From assembly GCF_041276405.1 (NCBI RefSeq), contig NZ_JBGGGT010000001.1:1223501-1287500 (forward strand): 64,000 nt of DNA, written 5' to 3'. The DNA comes from Microvirga sp. TS319 (GTDB lineage: Bacteria; Pseudomonadota; Alphaproteobacteria; Rhizobiales; Beijerinckiaceae). The first letter of the stretch is position 1, and every line of letters begins with the position of its first letter. The notes under the pieces were generated by a model, which saw only the letters and a program-made list of their open reading frames with translations, was not told the origin of the DNA and did no database searches. Made by a program: the position numbers and the translations under genes. This document shows positions 50,873 through 59,748 of the stretch, in pieces.

Positions 50873-50957
50873 GAATTCCTCTCTTGGATATACCGGAGGA
50901 ATAGGCTCCGCGGCATTGATGAGCGGCTTGAGCTCGGCCTCGACATCCTCCATCGCG
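50870..50957 (-). pseudogene. C-terminal tail of an unidentified gene
   Basis: The minus strand reads EDVEAELKPLINAAEPIPP, then VYPREEF and a stop. The composition looks like a genuine protein C-terminus, but no start or domain remains because the LysR fragment overlaps on the other strand. The TAG stop is provided by the edge of the repeat. Low confidence. Confidence 0.3.
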
Positions 50958-50961
50958 GTGA

Positions 50962-51354
50962 GCCACGGTGACGAGGGCGAGCAGTAACCGCTTCCTGATG
51001 GACCTTGCATTATCCTCCATAGCGAACAAGCCGCAACCGTTCTTCGAGACACAGCATGTCTCGACTCTCGTCGCCCTCGTCGAAGCAGGAGTCGGCATTG
51101 CGGCCGTTCCCAGCATTTGCATGCCGAGCGCCGCCCATCCAAACCTGGTGAGTATTCCCCTGGTCGAGCCTGTCGTGTCGCGTAAAATCGGTTTGATCCG
51201 GAGAGCGGGATCGAAGCTCTCGCCGGCAGCACAGAAGCTCTCTGACGAGATATTGGCCGCGAGCGATACCAAGGGCGGCCTGGAATCAAGGCCGTTACCG
51301 CACCGCTGGAAGCAATCAAGGCCGCTTGTACAGAAGGGTAATAGCACATCGTGA
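50962..51354 (+). pseudogene. C-terminal fragment of a LysR-type regulator
   Basis: The frame reads SSNRFLMDLALSS, FETQHVSTLVALVEAGVGIA, AVPSICMP and, later, IGLIRRAGSKLSPAAQKLSDEIL. This is the second half of a LysR co-inducer domain, including its typical LVALVEAGVGIAAVP turn. The DNA-binding domain is absent and a stop precedes the fragment, so it is a remnant. Confidence 0.65.
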
Positions 51355-51402
51355 TAGCCGCGCTCAAGCGTTGGGCGTGCCATCGAACTCACGTCCGATG
51401 CT

Positions 51403-52164
51403 CTAGCTAGTTCGTACGGTAGTCATTACGGGGCCTTTCTGCGACAACCACATCTTTGGGGGTGTCGGGCAGATGCCGCCGCAACACTCGATGCCGGGCA
51501 GCAGATAGCGCAGGCAGCACACCTTGCGACGCCTGATCGTCTGCCCATCCTGCGGCAGGTACTTGACCAGACCGAACATGGGATTGGGCTGGCCGCCCCC
51601 GTCCGACTTGCTCTGCAGCAAGGTCTGTCCTTCGGCGAGTGCGCCTGGATTGGCCCTGTCGTCCACGGCAGCCTGTTGAAGCGTCCACTCGAAGATATCT
51701 GCGGCGTTACTCCACAGCAGCCGGGGTGAGACGCCGAACTGGCCTGCCAAATGGCGGACGAGGGGTCCAACATGCCTCGCGAAAAGGCGCGTGAATCGAT
51801 CGGTTCCTCGAGGCGGCAGCGATGCCCCATCGTCTGGCACGATGATCGCAGCCGTCTGTCCGCCCTCGTGCAGTGCAATGCTGACCTGATCGAGCTCTAC
51901 TGGGAGATCCCGGCCGAGGAAAACGATCGCCGCAGTGGTCGGGATAATAAGTGCTCCGAAATGCCATTGAGCCCACATGGACACGAGTGCCCGCCGATCG
52001 CCGCCAGGATACACCTCTGCGAACCGGACCATGAGACGCTCAATGACGTCTGTTTCGAGCAGATCGCGGCCTGAAACGGCTGAAGCGTGCTCGCCGGGGA
52101 GTGCAAGCCCGTCCTTGAACCGGATAAAGGTGCCGCTGAAGCACGGTGCGAGCGAGGGGATCAT
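51403..52164 (-). CDS. fhuF: siderophore-iron reductase, FhuF-like
   Basis: The 253-residue protein starts at the ATG at 52164, five bases after the MFS stop. It shows an N-terminal all-helical region (MVRFAEVYPGGDRRALVSMWAQWHFGALIIPTTAAIV) and the C-terminal cysteine cluster KVCCLRYLLPGIECCGGIC, the FhuF-type [2Fe-2S] ligand set CC-x10-C-x3-C; E. coli FhuF has x2 in the last gap. These cytoplasmic proteins reduce ferric hydroxamate siderophores to free the iron. It is the third gene of a minus-strand operon after a TonB receptor and an MFS permease, which supports the assignment. Confidence 0.88.
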   Translation of the reverse strand: MIPSLAPCFSGTFIRFKDGLALPGEHASAVSGRDLLETDVIERLMVRFAEVYPGGDRRALVSMWAQWHFGALIIPTTAAIVFLGRDLPVELDQVSIALHEGGQTAAIIVPDDGASLPPRGTDRFTRLFARHVGPLVRHLAGQFGVSPRLLWSNAADIFEWTLQQAAVDDRANPGALAEGQTLLQSKSDGGGQPNPMFGLVKYLPQDGQTIRRRKVCCLRYLLPGIECCGGICPTPPKMWLSQKGPVMTTVRTS

Positions 52165-52169
52165 GTCGA

Positions 52170-53417
52170 TCAGGACGCCTGCTGTCGGAAAGGGAAACGA
52201 TCCTGCGACGGACGGGGCTTGCTCGAGCGACCGCTCAGGACGATTCCTGCAGGCACTGCCATAACGGCCAGGAACCCGGCGATTCCAAAGAAAGCCACAT
52301 AGCCGAAGGACTGAGCGATCCAACCCGCCCCGATCCCCCCGACCATGCTGGCACCTGCATCCGTGCATTGCAGCAGCGTGAAGTCGATCCCGGCCTGGCG
52401 CGGATCAGACAGCGCCATGAAGTGGGCGTAGAGGGCCACATATCCGAGCGCCATCACGGCGGAGGAGCTTGCAAGTGCCAGAGTGAGCAGAAGCGCCTTC
52501 GGGACTTCATCCGACCGAGCGGCTATGGCGAGCCCCGCCAGTGCGCCGGCCTGCAGCACGAGCGCGATCACCAGAATGGGGCGCGCACTCCATGCCCGAA
52601 CCAATACACCTCCGAGGAGCGCGCAGGCGAAGCCGACGCCCAAGCCTCCAACGCCGTTGACAACCCCGAGGCAGCTCAGGTCCAGACCCTTGTCGACCAG
52701 AAAAGGACCGATCATGCTCAATCCCCACTTCTGGGTCAGGGTGTAGACGGCAGCAAGCGCAAGGCCCTTATGCATCTCGACGCGCCTGAGTGCATCACGG
52801 AGCGAAGGCCGATGGGTGCGTGGCACATCCGGGGTGGATACCGGCGACAGGACGAACGGCAGTCCCAGAAGCACGACCAGAGCGGCCATGATGAGCGTCG
52901 CCTGCGTCCAATCAAGCCGATCGACGAGGACGAGAAACAAACCCGAGCCGATCGCTGCGCCGATATACGCGCCGCCGACCTGTGCGGCATTGCCCCAACC
53001 GTGATGGCGCTCGGACAGGCTCTCGACAGCATGCCCGTCGCAGGCGATGTCCACAGTGGAGGCTGCAAAGGCGAGAATCATGAGAGCCGCCATGAGCGGC
53101 AACAGCCTCTCAGGACCGATCAGCCCTGCGGAAACGAGGCACACGGCAGAGACCATGCCTCCGACGAGCACAATGCGCCGCGACCGGCTCGAGCCGATCG
53201 TCGGAAGCCGATACCGTTCGATGGCCGGAGCCCAGAGGAACTTCAGGACCCACGGGAGAACCGCCAGGTAAGTCAGGCCGATCCGGTCGAGCGACATGCC
53301 CTGATCGCGCAGCACACTCGGGAGGGCGCTGAAAGTGATGCCCGAGATGACACTCTGCCCCACATAGAGCCCACCGACGCCCAGGACGATGGCGGCGGGC
53401 GAGCCAAGGCGGCTCAT
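52170..53417 (-). CDS. MFS permease, RhtX/FptX-like siderophore transporter
   Basis: The 415-residue protein has about twelve membrane segments and looks like the RhtX/FptX group of single-subunit siderophore importers. It opens IVLGVGGLYVGQSVISGITFSALPSVLRDQGMSL and has LPWVLKFLWAPAIERYRLPTIGSSRSRRIVL, the loop-2 type signature of this group, then DIACDGHAVESLSERHHGWGNAAQVGGAYIGAAIG. I placed the start at 53417, 14 bases after the receptor stop; the frame extends upstream into the receptor gene. It should carry ferri-siderophore from periplasm to cytoplasm, handing it to the FhuF-like reductase encoded next. Confidence 0.9.
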   Translation of the reverse strand: MSRLGSPAAIVLGVGGLYVGQSVISGITFSALPSVLRDQGMSLDRIGLTYLAVLPWVLKFLWAPAIERYRLPTIGSSRSRRIVLVGGMVSAVCLVSAGLIGPERLLPLMAALMILAFAASTVDIACDGHAVESLSERHHGWGNAAQVGGAYIGAAIGSGLFLVLVDRLDWTQATLIMAALVVLLGLPFVLSPVSTPDVPRTHRPSLRDALRRVEMHKGLALAAVYTLTQKWGLSMIGPFLVDKGLDLSCLGVVNGVGGLGVGFACALLGGVLVRAWSARPILVIALVLQAGALAGLAIAARSDEVPKALLLTLALASSSAVMALGYVALYAHFMALSDPRQAGIDFTLLQCTDAGASMVGGIGAGWIAQSFGYVAFFGIAGFLAVMAVPAGIVLSGRSSKPRPSQDRFPFRQQAS

Positions 53418-53431
53418 GGCCGATGCCGTTC

Positions 53432-55513
53432 TCACCAGCGATACCGCAAGCTCGCGATGACCTTGCGGCCCTCGTCGAAATAGCAATAATTGGATGAACA
53501 GACCTGCCCCCTCTCGTCGAGCAGGTTGGTTGCACTCACCTGAAAGCGCATGCCCTTCAGGCTCGGATCGAAATTCTCCAGATCATAGCGGATCGCTGCA
53601 TCCAAATAGGTACGCGGCTCGTTCTCAAGGATCGGCCGATTGAGGCTGTCGCCAAGGCTTGAGCCGACATAGCGAACGCCTCCTGCAACGCCGAGGCCTT
53701 TGGCGGCCCCTTCCTGCACCGTGTAGTCGAGCCAGAGCGATGCCATGTGGTACGGTACGCTCGTGAGCCGGTTGCCTTCGGTGTCCGGGGTCAGGCGCAG
53801 GATGCGCGCGTCGGTGTAGGAATAGGACGCCTGGATGTTGAGCCCGTCCGCCAGCGACGCGACGCCTTCGAGCTCGAAGCCCTGAGAACGGATATCCAGT
53901 TGGATCTGCTGGTTCGTGGCGTCGACCACTTGATAGACGACCGCGTTGTCCTGACGTAGATCGAAGATCGCTGCACGCAGCGACGCATTCACGCCTGGCA
54001 CATCGTATTTCACGCCGACTTCCACCTGTCCGCCGGTCGTGGGCTCCGCCACGCTGCCGCTGAGAAGCGTGCCTGGATTGGGTGTGAACGACGTGCCGTA
54101 ACTGACATAGGGCGCGAAGCCGAAATCGGTCACGTACCCGAGAGCGGCGCGGCCCGTGAACTTGGCGTCGTCACGATCGAACTCGAAACCGGCGGTGTTA
54201 TACTCGCTCGACAACCAGTCTTGGCGGCCGCCCAGGGTCAAGCGCCAGTTCTGCCACGTGAGCTGGTCCTGAACATAGAGGCCCGTCAGGGTCTGAGTCT
54301 GTTCCTCCCGATAGCTGAGAGCCGGATCGGTTCCGATCGGCACCACGCCGAAGCCTTGCTTGGACACATAGCTGAAGCGGCTGACATCCAGTCCGGTCAG
54401 GATCGTATGCTCCACAGGGCCGGTGTTCACGCGGCTTTCGAGATAGGTATCGCTGACGATGCCCCAGTTGTTCTCCCGTGTGAGACCAGATCCGCCGTAA
54501 TAGTATTCCTGGTTGGTCCCCAGCGCCGAGAACCGCGTGCGCTGATGCAGGGTGAACATATCGTTGAAGCGGTGCTCGAACTCGTAGCCGATACGTCCCT
54601 GCTTCTGGCGAAAATCGTTGTAGCGGGCATCGCCGGCGAAGATTCTCGTCGCTCCGATCGACAAGCTCGTGGGGTTCCCGGCAGCATCGATCGCATAGTC
54701 GTTGATGTAGGCGGCCGTGCCACCCGTGGTCGCATCCATGTACTCGCCGAGGATCGTCAGTGTTGTCGCATCCGTCGGTTTCCAAGTGAAAGCCGGCGCA
54801 ATAAAGATCCGATCGTCCTTGACGGCGTCGATCTCGGTTCCAGCATCGCGCAACAAGCCCGTCATTCGATAGAACAGGGTGTTGTTCGCGGTGAGGGGCC
54901 CGGAGAGGTCGAAACTGCCCTGCAGACGCCCATAGGAGCCGGTCTGCACCTCGACCTCGTGGAAGGGCAGAAAGGTCGGCCGCTTCGAAATCAGGTCCAC
55001 GATACCGCCGGTGCTGCTCGCGCCGTAGATCGAAGCCGCGGGACCACGCAAAACGGCAATGCCTTCGAGGCCATAAGGCTCGAGCCTGAACAGACCATTC
55101 GGGCTGTTGACCTGGCGCAGACCGTCTCGGAACACGCCCGTATAGGTGACGTCGATGCCGCGAATCGTAAAAGCGTCGTAACGCGGGTCGAAGCCATAGC
55201 CCCCCACTCGCGTGCCCGGCGTGTAGGAAACCGCATCGAGCAAGGTTTGCGGCTTGCGATCCTCAAGTTGCTGCTGCGTCACCGTAGAGATCGATTGCGG
55301 TATTTCGAGAAGCGGCGTGTCGGTCTTGGTCGCGCTTCGGGACGAGATGGCCACGTAGCGATCGGCCGTGATCGGACCCGTCTGATCGTCGGCACGGCCT
55401 TGAACCGTAATCTCCTCGAGCTCGATGGCTCGGGCCTCGTTCGCCTGAGCGAGCACAGGGGACGAGGCAAGAACAAGGGCGGATGACGCCAACAGCGCAA
55501 GCGGGATCTTCAC
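53432..55513 (-). CDS. TonB-dependent siderophore receptor
   Basis: The 693-residue outer-membrane receptor has a signal peptide (MKIPLALLASSALVLASSPVLAQ), a TonB box (ELEEITVQG) and a plug domain (ISTVTQQQLEDRKPQTLLDAVSYTPG, FTIRGIDVTYTGVFRDGL, LEGIAVLRGPAASIYGASSTGGIVDLISKRP). A 22-strand barrel follows, ending YRW with the C-terminal aromatic. The pattern is that of ferrichrome/ferrioxamine-type receptors (FhuA/FoxA/FpvA family). It is the first gene of the iron operon with the MFS permease and FhuF-like reductase. The AT-rich leader upstream has possible iron-regulator sites. Confidence 0.95.
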   Translation of the reverse strand: MKIPLALLASSALVLASSPVLAQANEARAIELEEITVQGRADDQTGPITADRYVAISSRSATKTDTPLLEIPQSISTVTQQQLEDRKPQTLLDAVSYTPGTRVGGYGFDPRYDAFTIRGIDVTYTGVFRDGLRQVNSPNGLFRLEPYGLEGIAVLRGPAASIYGASSTGGIVDLISKRPTFLPFHEVEVQTGSYGRLQGSFDLSGPLTANNTLFYRMTGLLRDAGTEIDAVKDDRIFIAPAFTWKPTDATTLTILGEYMDATTGGTAAYINDYAIDAAGNPTSLSIGATRIFAGDARYNDFRQKQGRIGYEFEHRFNDMFTLHQRTRFSALGTNQEYYYGGSGLTRENNWGIVSDTYLESRVNTGPVEHTILTGLDVSRFSYVSKQGFGVVPIGTDPALSYREEQTQTLTGLYVQDQLTWQNWRLTLGGRQDWLSSEYNTAGFEFDRDDAKFTGRAALGYVTDFGFAPYVSYGTSFTPNPGTLLSGSVAEPTTGGQVEVGVKYDVPGVNASLRAAIFDLRQDNAVVYQVVDATNQQIQLDIRSQGFELEGVASLADGLNIQASYSYTDARILRLTPDTEGNRLTSVPYHMASLWLDYTVQEGAAKGLGVAGGVRYVGSSLGDSLNRPILENEPRTYLDAAIRYDLENFDPSLKGMRFQVSATNLLDERGQVCSSNYCYFDEGRKVIASLRYRW

Positions 55514-56084
55514 AGCACTAACCTTCGGTTCGTAGCGATGTGACCCGCCTAGCGGTCAGTTGATAATGAGTCAAATACTATAGTTTTGAACTATTTCAAT
55601 TAAAATAACTGCAGATTAAAAACATTCTACTTTATCTATCGGCAATGACAACCTTCCAATGGACCAGAAATTTTTACTCTTATTTGGTGGATGGCGACAA
55701 GCCATCACGCATCACTGATGCCTGGGTTAGCCCACCATGGGCATAGTGGCGCTCGTTCAAATGCCATAGCTGGGTTCGATACCTCGATCTCACCGCGCCT
55801 TGGCTCGACCCCTCGAGGCTGATGACACCGTTCGTTTGATTGGGTCCAAACCCCTTCAGGTCAATCCCTGGGTCGTGCACCGACCCTGCGCCTCTGTCGC
55901 GGCGGCAAACGCCCCTATGTCGTCCTACCGGTCCCTCTGCCAGGGGTACAACGATGGGGAACAAGGCCTTTCAACTCCTGGCGGATAGGGACGCGTTCGA
56001 AAAACTTATGCCATCCGAATGGTATTTGCCTCGGCTGCATCGGCCGCTAGATAGCGCTTATCCGAGGCGGGTGGCGCCTCCTAG
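55514..56084. other. divergent intergenic region receptor/cytochrome
   Basis: The first 170 bases (55514-55685) are strikingly AT-rich compared with the rest of the window and hold the receptor promoter. From 55690 on I see only short frames without recognisable features. Confidence 0.45.
55586..55599 (-). promoter_or_regulatory. possible iron-regulator site before the TonB receptor
   Basis: TTGAA-CTAT-TTCAA is a perfect inverted repeat about 75 bases before the receptor start, within TTTTGAACTATTTCAATTAA, loosely like the Irr ICE box. TTGATAATGAGTC at 55560-55572 also resembles a Fur half-box. Either could be the iron switch; neither is a clean match. Confidence 0.3.
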
Positions 56085-56951
56085 ATGTCGGTCTCGATGC
56101 TACGTTCGTCCTTATCGTTCTTGTTCTGGCTTACTATAGTCTTGGCGTTAGGCATTGGAGGCCTACTGGCCTATATCTATTCCGGCGTGTATGACGTATC
56201 CGCGATCAAGCAGCATACGCCACTCACTTACTGGGTATTGAGCACAGCACGGCGCCAGTCGATCAAGGCGCATACCACCGGAGAATCGCCACTGGACTTG
56301 GCTGATGCGGATGTCCGGGCCAGAGGGCTTCTCCTGTTCGACCGGCATTGTCGACAATGTCACGGAGCACCGGGGGTTGCACCGGATGCGATCGGTCTCG
56401 GGATGAATCCTTCCCCGCCGAATTTCGCCCAAATGGGTCGGGATCTGCCGGCGTCGGAGATCTACTGGGCCGTCTCGAACGGGATCAAGCTGACCGGAAT
56501 GCCTGCGTGGGAGTTCCGCCTGAACGAGAGCGAACGCTGGGCCATCGTAGCGTTTCTGAAAAGCTCTCCGACACTGGCCCCCGCTGAGTACAAGGACCGA
56601 CGAACCCGACTGCTGTCCACGACCTTGAATGAAACGACGCCTCACAGCCCCGACGCCTTCTGGAAGCCAGAAGATGCGACGCGGCGAGGGCAAGTCGCGG
56701 TTCAGCAATACGCATGTCCTACCTGTCACGTTATTCCGGGAATAAGGGGACCGGATGCACAGGTTGGCCCTCCCTTGGAGGGCATTGCGACGCGGATCTA
56801 TCTTGCCGGAGTTTTGTTGAACACGCCTGCCAATATGATCGAGTGGGTCCGCAACCCACAGGCGATCAAACCGCTCTCCGCCATGCCGAATCTGGGCGTG
56901 ACCGAGCGCGATGCCCGCGACATCGCAGCCTACCTTTATACATTGCGTTAG
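56085..56951 (+). CDS. diheme c-type cytochrome, membrane-anchored
   Basis: The 288-residue protein starts with an uncleaved-type N-terminal helix (FLFWLTIVLALGIGGLLAYIY), so it is probably anchored in the inner membrane and faces the periplasm. The first heme domain has CRQCHGAPGVAP with axial Met in KLTGMPAWEF; the second has CPTCHVIPGIRGPDAQVGPPL and NPQAIKPLSAMPNLGV. Each CxxCH binds one heme c. The LLLFDRHCRQCHG pattern is common in cytochromes that donate electrons to terminal oxidases or alcohol dehydrogenases. It stands alone with no oxidase genes nearby, so its partner is unknown. Confidence 0.92.
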   Translation: MSVSMLRSSLSFLFWLTIVLALGIGGLLAYIYSGVYDVSAIKQHTPLTYWVLSTARRQSIKAHTTGESPLDLADADVRARGLLLFDRHCRQCHGAPGVAPDAIGLGMNPSPPNFAQMGRDLPASEIYWAVSNGIKLTGMPAWEFRLNESERWAIVAFLKSSPTLAPAEYKDRRTRLLSTTLNETTPHSPDAFWKPEDATRRGQVAVQQYACPTCHVIPGIRGPDAQVGPPLEGIATRIYLAGVLLNTPANMIEWVRNPQAIKPLSAMPNLGVTERDARDIAAYLYTLR

Positions 56952-57659
56952 AGGGCTGTTGCAGCCGCTATCCACGATTGACGGCACACATTCTCGCTGG
57001 CGCGTCAAGTCGCATACTCCAGCATCGGATGTGGGTTCGATTCCACGTCCGATGCTGGTGCGCCTTAGCGCATCGTGCGAAAATGTGGACCCGGTTTTTC
57101 GCAGCAAGCGATGCATTCCTCTAGAAGGAAGCATCGGACGCGAAGGCGAGCCCGCATCCGGTGCCTCAGTTCTTGATGTGAACATCGTCCCACGTGAAAC
57201 CGGCACCGGCGAAGTGGCGAAAATGCTCTTCAGTTCACTCATGAGCGGGAAGAAAATCCGTTCTTCGGTGCAAACCGTTTACTTTGGGCCTTCAAGATCC
57301 GGCCCAAAGTCCCGGTGTCCAAAGGTCACATGTTTAAGGACGGACAGTTCGGCCGCTCGGCTGCTCTTGGAATACGGTGTCGCACGCCTGGAATCTGAGC
57401 GCGAGACGTTTCGACCAGGTGATTGACCCATGAGGTGCAGCGGGACTTTATCTCACCCATCCCTGGACAGTCCGCCATATCACCGATGACGAGTCGTCCC
57501 GGCTGCTTGTGGCACGCACGGAGGTTCGAGCTTCATACCCTTGCCGAGGCACGCCTGATTGAAAGGCGAACACCGGCGGCCCTCTCCTTGCCTTGAGATT
57601 GCCCGAGTTGCCGTGTCACCTTCAAGCAACAAAACCTTAACGGCACAAGGACGGGGGTA
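56952..57659. repeat. intergenic with two palindromic repeats
   Basis: 57021-57057 is an AGCATCGGATGTGGG...CCACGTCCGATGCTG palindrome, and 57066-57117 is an AGCGCATCGTGCGAAAA... unit with a decayed right arm. From 57120 to 57659 no frame looks coding. Confidence 0.75.
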
Positions 57660-58328
57660 ATGGGACAACCATTCTGCGGGCCTCTGAAAGCTCGCCCTTT
57701 TCTCAAAAGCTTACTTCGGCCGATACCGCTGATCCTCGTTGCGATGCTGGTCGGCCGCGGGTCCGAAGCTCAAACTCTTTCGTCTCTCCCGTCCCGATCG
57801 GGTGCGATCGTCACGAAGCGCAACGCGGTCGCTCAAGTCCCGGGCTGGGCTCGCTTCTGCAGGCAATGGCCCAAGGAATGCGCAATAGATCCCTCAGAAC
57901 CGGCAAAAATCGCTCTCACACCGCAGGTTTGGGAGACCCTCGTCGGAATCAACCGACAGGTAAACGCCGCGATCAAACCCCTGACCGATTTGGAACATTG
58001 GGGTGTCGACGATCGCTGGGACTTTGCCGAGGACGGCTACGGCGACTGCGAGGATTATCAGCTCCTCAAGCGCAAGCGCCTCGTTGCGGCTGGCGTGCCC
58101 CGGCGCGCATTGCGTATGACGGCAGTGATTGACGAAAACGGCGCGCCGCACGCAGTCATGATGGTGCGAACAGACCGCGGTGACTTCATCCTCGACAACA
58201 AGCGCAGCGCGGTCCTGCCATGGCGCGAGACCGGATACGTTTACTTGCAGCGGGAAGGCGACACGGGGTCGGCCTGGGTCTCGCTGGGCAGAGCCGTTGC
58301 GTCACCCGTTGCTACGGCGGGTCGCTGA
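57660..58328 (+). CDS. transglutaminase-like cysteine peptidase (BTLCP family)
   Basis: The 222-residue exported protein has a signal peptide (LRPIPLILVAMLVGRGSEAQ). The bacterial transglutaminase-like cysteine protease domain (PF06035) follows: WARFCRQWPKEC, VNAAIKPLTDLEHWGVDDRWDFAEDGYGDCEDYQLLKRKRL with the catalytic Cys, HAVMMVRTDRGDFILDNKRSAVLPW with the catalytic His and Asp, and YVYLQREG at the end. Homologues are widespread in rhizobia and often work with GGDEF/LapD-type systems to cut adhesins, although here no adhesin or LapD-like gene is adjacent. GGACGGGGGTA lies before the ATG. Confidence 0.93.
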   Translation: MGQPFCGPLKARPFLKSLLRPIPLILVAMLVGRGSEAQTLSSLPSRSGAIVTKRNAVAQVPGWARFCRQWPKECAIDPSEPAKIALTPQVWETLVGINRQVNAAIKPLTDLEHWGVDDRWDFAEDGYGDCEDYQLLKRKRLVAAGVPRRALRMTAVIDENGAPHAVMMVRTDRGDFILDNKRSAVLPWRETGYVYLQREGDTGSAWVSLGRAVASPVATAGR

Positions 58329-58347
58329 TATAGCCGGCGCAGTCCGC

Positions 58348-58464
58348 TAGCGCATCGTGCGAAAGAGTGGCCCCGGTTTTTCGCAGCCAATGATGCACTG
58401 TTCTATCGTGGAAGAATCGGATCAAGCCCCAAAAGTGGACTCCACCTTTCACGTCCGATGCTCT
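58348..58464. repeat. two palindromic repeats
   Basis: 58348-58398 starts AGCGCATCGTGCGAAAGAGTGG and ends AATGATGCAC. 58411-58464 starts GAATCGGATCAAG and ends CACGTCCGATGCTCT. They fill the gap between the BTLCP gene and the terminator of the binding-protein gene. Confidence 0.75.
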
Positions 58465-58505
58465 GGCGAGCGGCAATGCCCTGCACGACGGCTCGGCGAG
58501 CACAT

Positions 58506-58533
58506 AAAAAGGAGGCAGACATCTGCCTCCTTT
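58506..58533 (-). terminator. intrinsic terminator of the AapJ-like gene
   Basis: AAAGGAGGCAGA (58508-58519) and TCTGCCTCCTTT (58522-58533) form a perfect twelve-base-pair stem. On the minus strand it is followed by TTTTTATG. It lies 48 bases after the stop of the gene at 58582 and may also end the converging BTLCP transcript. Confidence 0.8.
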
Positions 58534-58581
58534 GAGCGACACGTCATGCGCGCCGCACTATCTACGCTTTCGGCTCAATCC

Positions 58582-59604
58582 TCAACGGATCGGAGGAGCG
58601 AACTGAATGCCTCCTTTGGTCCAGAGATTGTTCACACCTCTCGGAAGGCCGATCTTGCTCTTCGAGCCGAGATTGCGCTCGAAGGACTCGCCATAGTTTC
58701 CGACATGGCGGACGATACGTGCCACCCAATCGGTCGTCAGTCCCAAACCCTCGCCGAATTCGCCTTCGGTTCCCAGAAGGCGGCGGACTTCGGGATTCTC
58801 CGATTTCAGCATCTGATCGACATTCGCCTGCTCTACCCCGAGCTCTTCCGCATTGACCAACGCGAAGACTGTCCAGCGGACAATGTCGAACCACTGATCG
58901 TCACCCTGACGCACATATGGCCCAATCGGCTCCTTCGAGATCACCTCCGATAGAAGCATATGCTCGTCCGGGTTGGACATTTTCAGGCGGTACGAGACGA
59001 GCTGTGACATATCGGTGGAGAGCGCATCACAGCGCCCACTCTCATAGGCCTTCACGGTGTCGTCGATCCCCTGAAAAGTGACGACATCATACTTCAGCTT
59101 GTTCGTGCGAAAATAATCCGCAAGATTAAGTTCGTTCGTCGTCCCCTGCACGGTGCAGATGGTCGCTCCATCGAGTTCCTTGACGGTCCTGATATTGGCG
59201 CTCTTGCGGACCTGGAAGCCCTGCCCGTCGTAGTAATTCACCGCCGTGAAGTTCAGACCTTGGCCTGCATCTCGGCTCAACGTCCACGTGGTGGTTCTTG
59301 GGAGCACATCGATCTCGCCGCTCTGAAGGGCCGTCAGGCGATCCTTGCTCGCCAAGGGAATGAAACTGACCTTAGCCGGATCATTGAAAATCGCTGCCGC
59401 CAATGCACGACATATGTCGACGTCGAGTCCGGCCCAGTTGCCCTGGCTATCCGCCAGGCTGAAGCCCGCAATGCCCGTGCTCGTGCCACATATGAGGTGG
59501 TCACGCTCCTTGACTTTCTGCAGCGTACCCTGTGCCGACGCAGCGGAGCTCAATAAGATCGATCCTGCCAGTGCGAACAAGGCGGTCTTCACGGTCAGTG
59601 GCAT
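58582..59604 (-). CDS. general amino-acid ABC transporter substrate-binding protein (AapJ-like)
   Basis: The 340-residue periplasmic binding protein starts at 59604 with AGGAGGAAACAAC upstream and has a signal peptide (KTALFALAGSILLSSAASAQ). Family marks are GTLQKVKERDHLICGTSTGIAGFSLADSQGNWAGLDVDICRALAAAIF, DRLTALQSGEIDVLPRTTTWTLSRD, ICTVQGTTNELNLADYF and the C-terminal VGNYGESFERNLGSKS. Length and motifs match AapJ/BztA receptors for broad-range L-amino acids. No permease or ATPase genes are adjacent. It follows the asparaginase-family gene on the same strand, separated by repeats, so it may bind an asparagine-containing substrate. Confidence 0.93.
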   Translation of the reverse strand: MPLTVKTALFALAGSILLSSAASAQGTLQKVKERDHLICGTSTGIAGFSLADSQGNWAGLDVDICRALAAAIFNDPAKVSFIPLASKDRLTALQSGEIDVLPRTTTWTLSRDAGQGLNFTAVNYYDGQGFQVRKSANIRTVKELDGATICTVQGTTNELNLADYFRTNKLKYDVVTFQGIDDTVKAYESGRCDALSTDMSQLVSYRLKMSNPDEHMLLSEVISKEPIGPYVRQGDDQWFDIVRWTVFALVNAEELGVEQANVDQMLKSENPEVRRLLGTEGEFGEGLGLTTDWVARIVRHVGNYGESFERNLGSKSKIGLPRGVNNLWTKGGIQFAPPIR

Positions 59605-59693
59605 GTTGTTTCCTCCTGCAAGAATCATTGCGGCTGTGATCCGCCAGACAATCTTTGACGCGACGCATCCATGATGCTCGAAAGCGGCCTCTC

Positions 59694-59731
59694 CAGCATC
59701 TAACGTGAGATCGAGCTCACGCCTGATGCAG
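59694..59731. repeat. small palindrome
   Basis: AGCATCTAACGTGAGATCGAGCTCACGCCTGATGC is a degenerate member of the GCATCGGACGTG family, placed before the tandem pair. Confidence 0.65.
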
Positions 59732-59748
59732 TATGTCTCTGTTCTCGG

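Larger units (their letters stand above)
50523..51402. other. decay zone of gene fragments and repeats
   Basis: This 880-base stretch has no intact gene. It holds an SDR start fragment (50600-50671, minus), a gene tail (50870-50957, minus), a LysR-domain fragment (50962-51354, plus) and palindromic repeats at 50560-50599, 50761-50872 and 51382-51407. Confidence 0.7.

Noticed and set aside
52146..53483. 445-codon plus-strand frame opposite the MFS permease
   Set aside because: Antisense to a well-supported membrane protein; the translation is charged and featureless.
54221..55486. 421-codon plus-strand frame opposite the TonB receptor
   Set aside because: Antisense shadow of a clear outer-membrane receptor.
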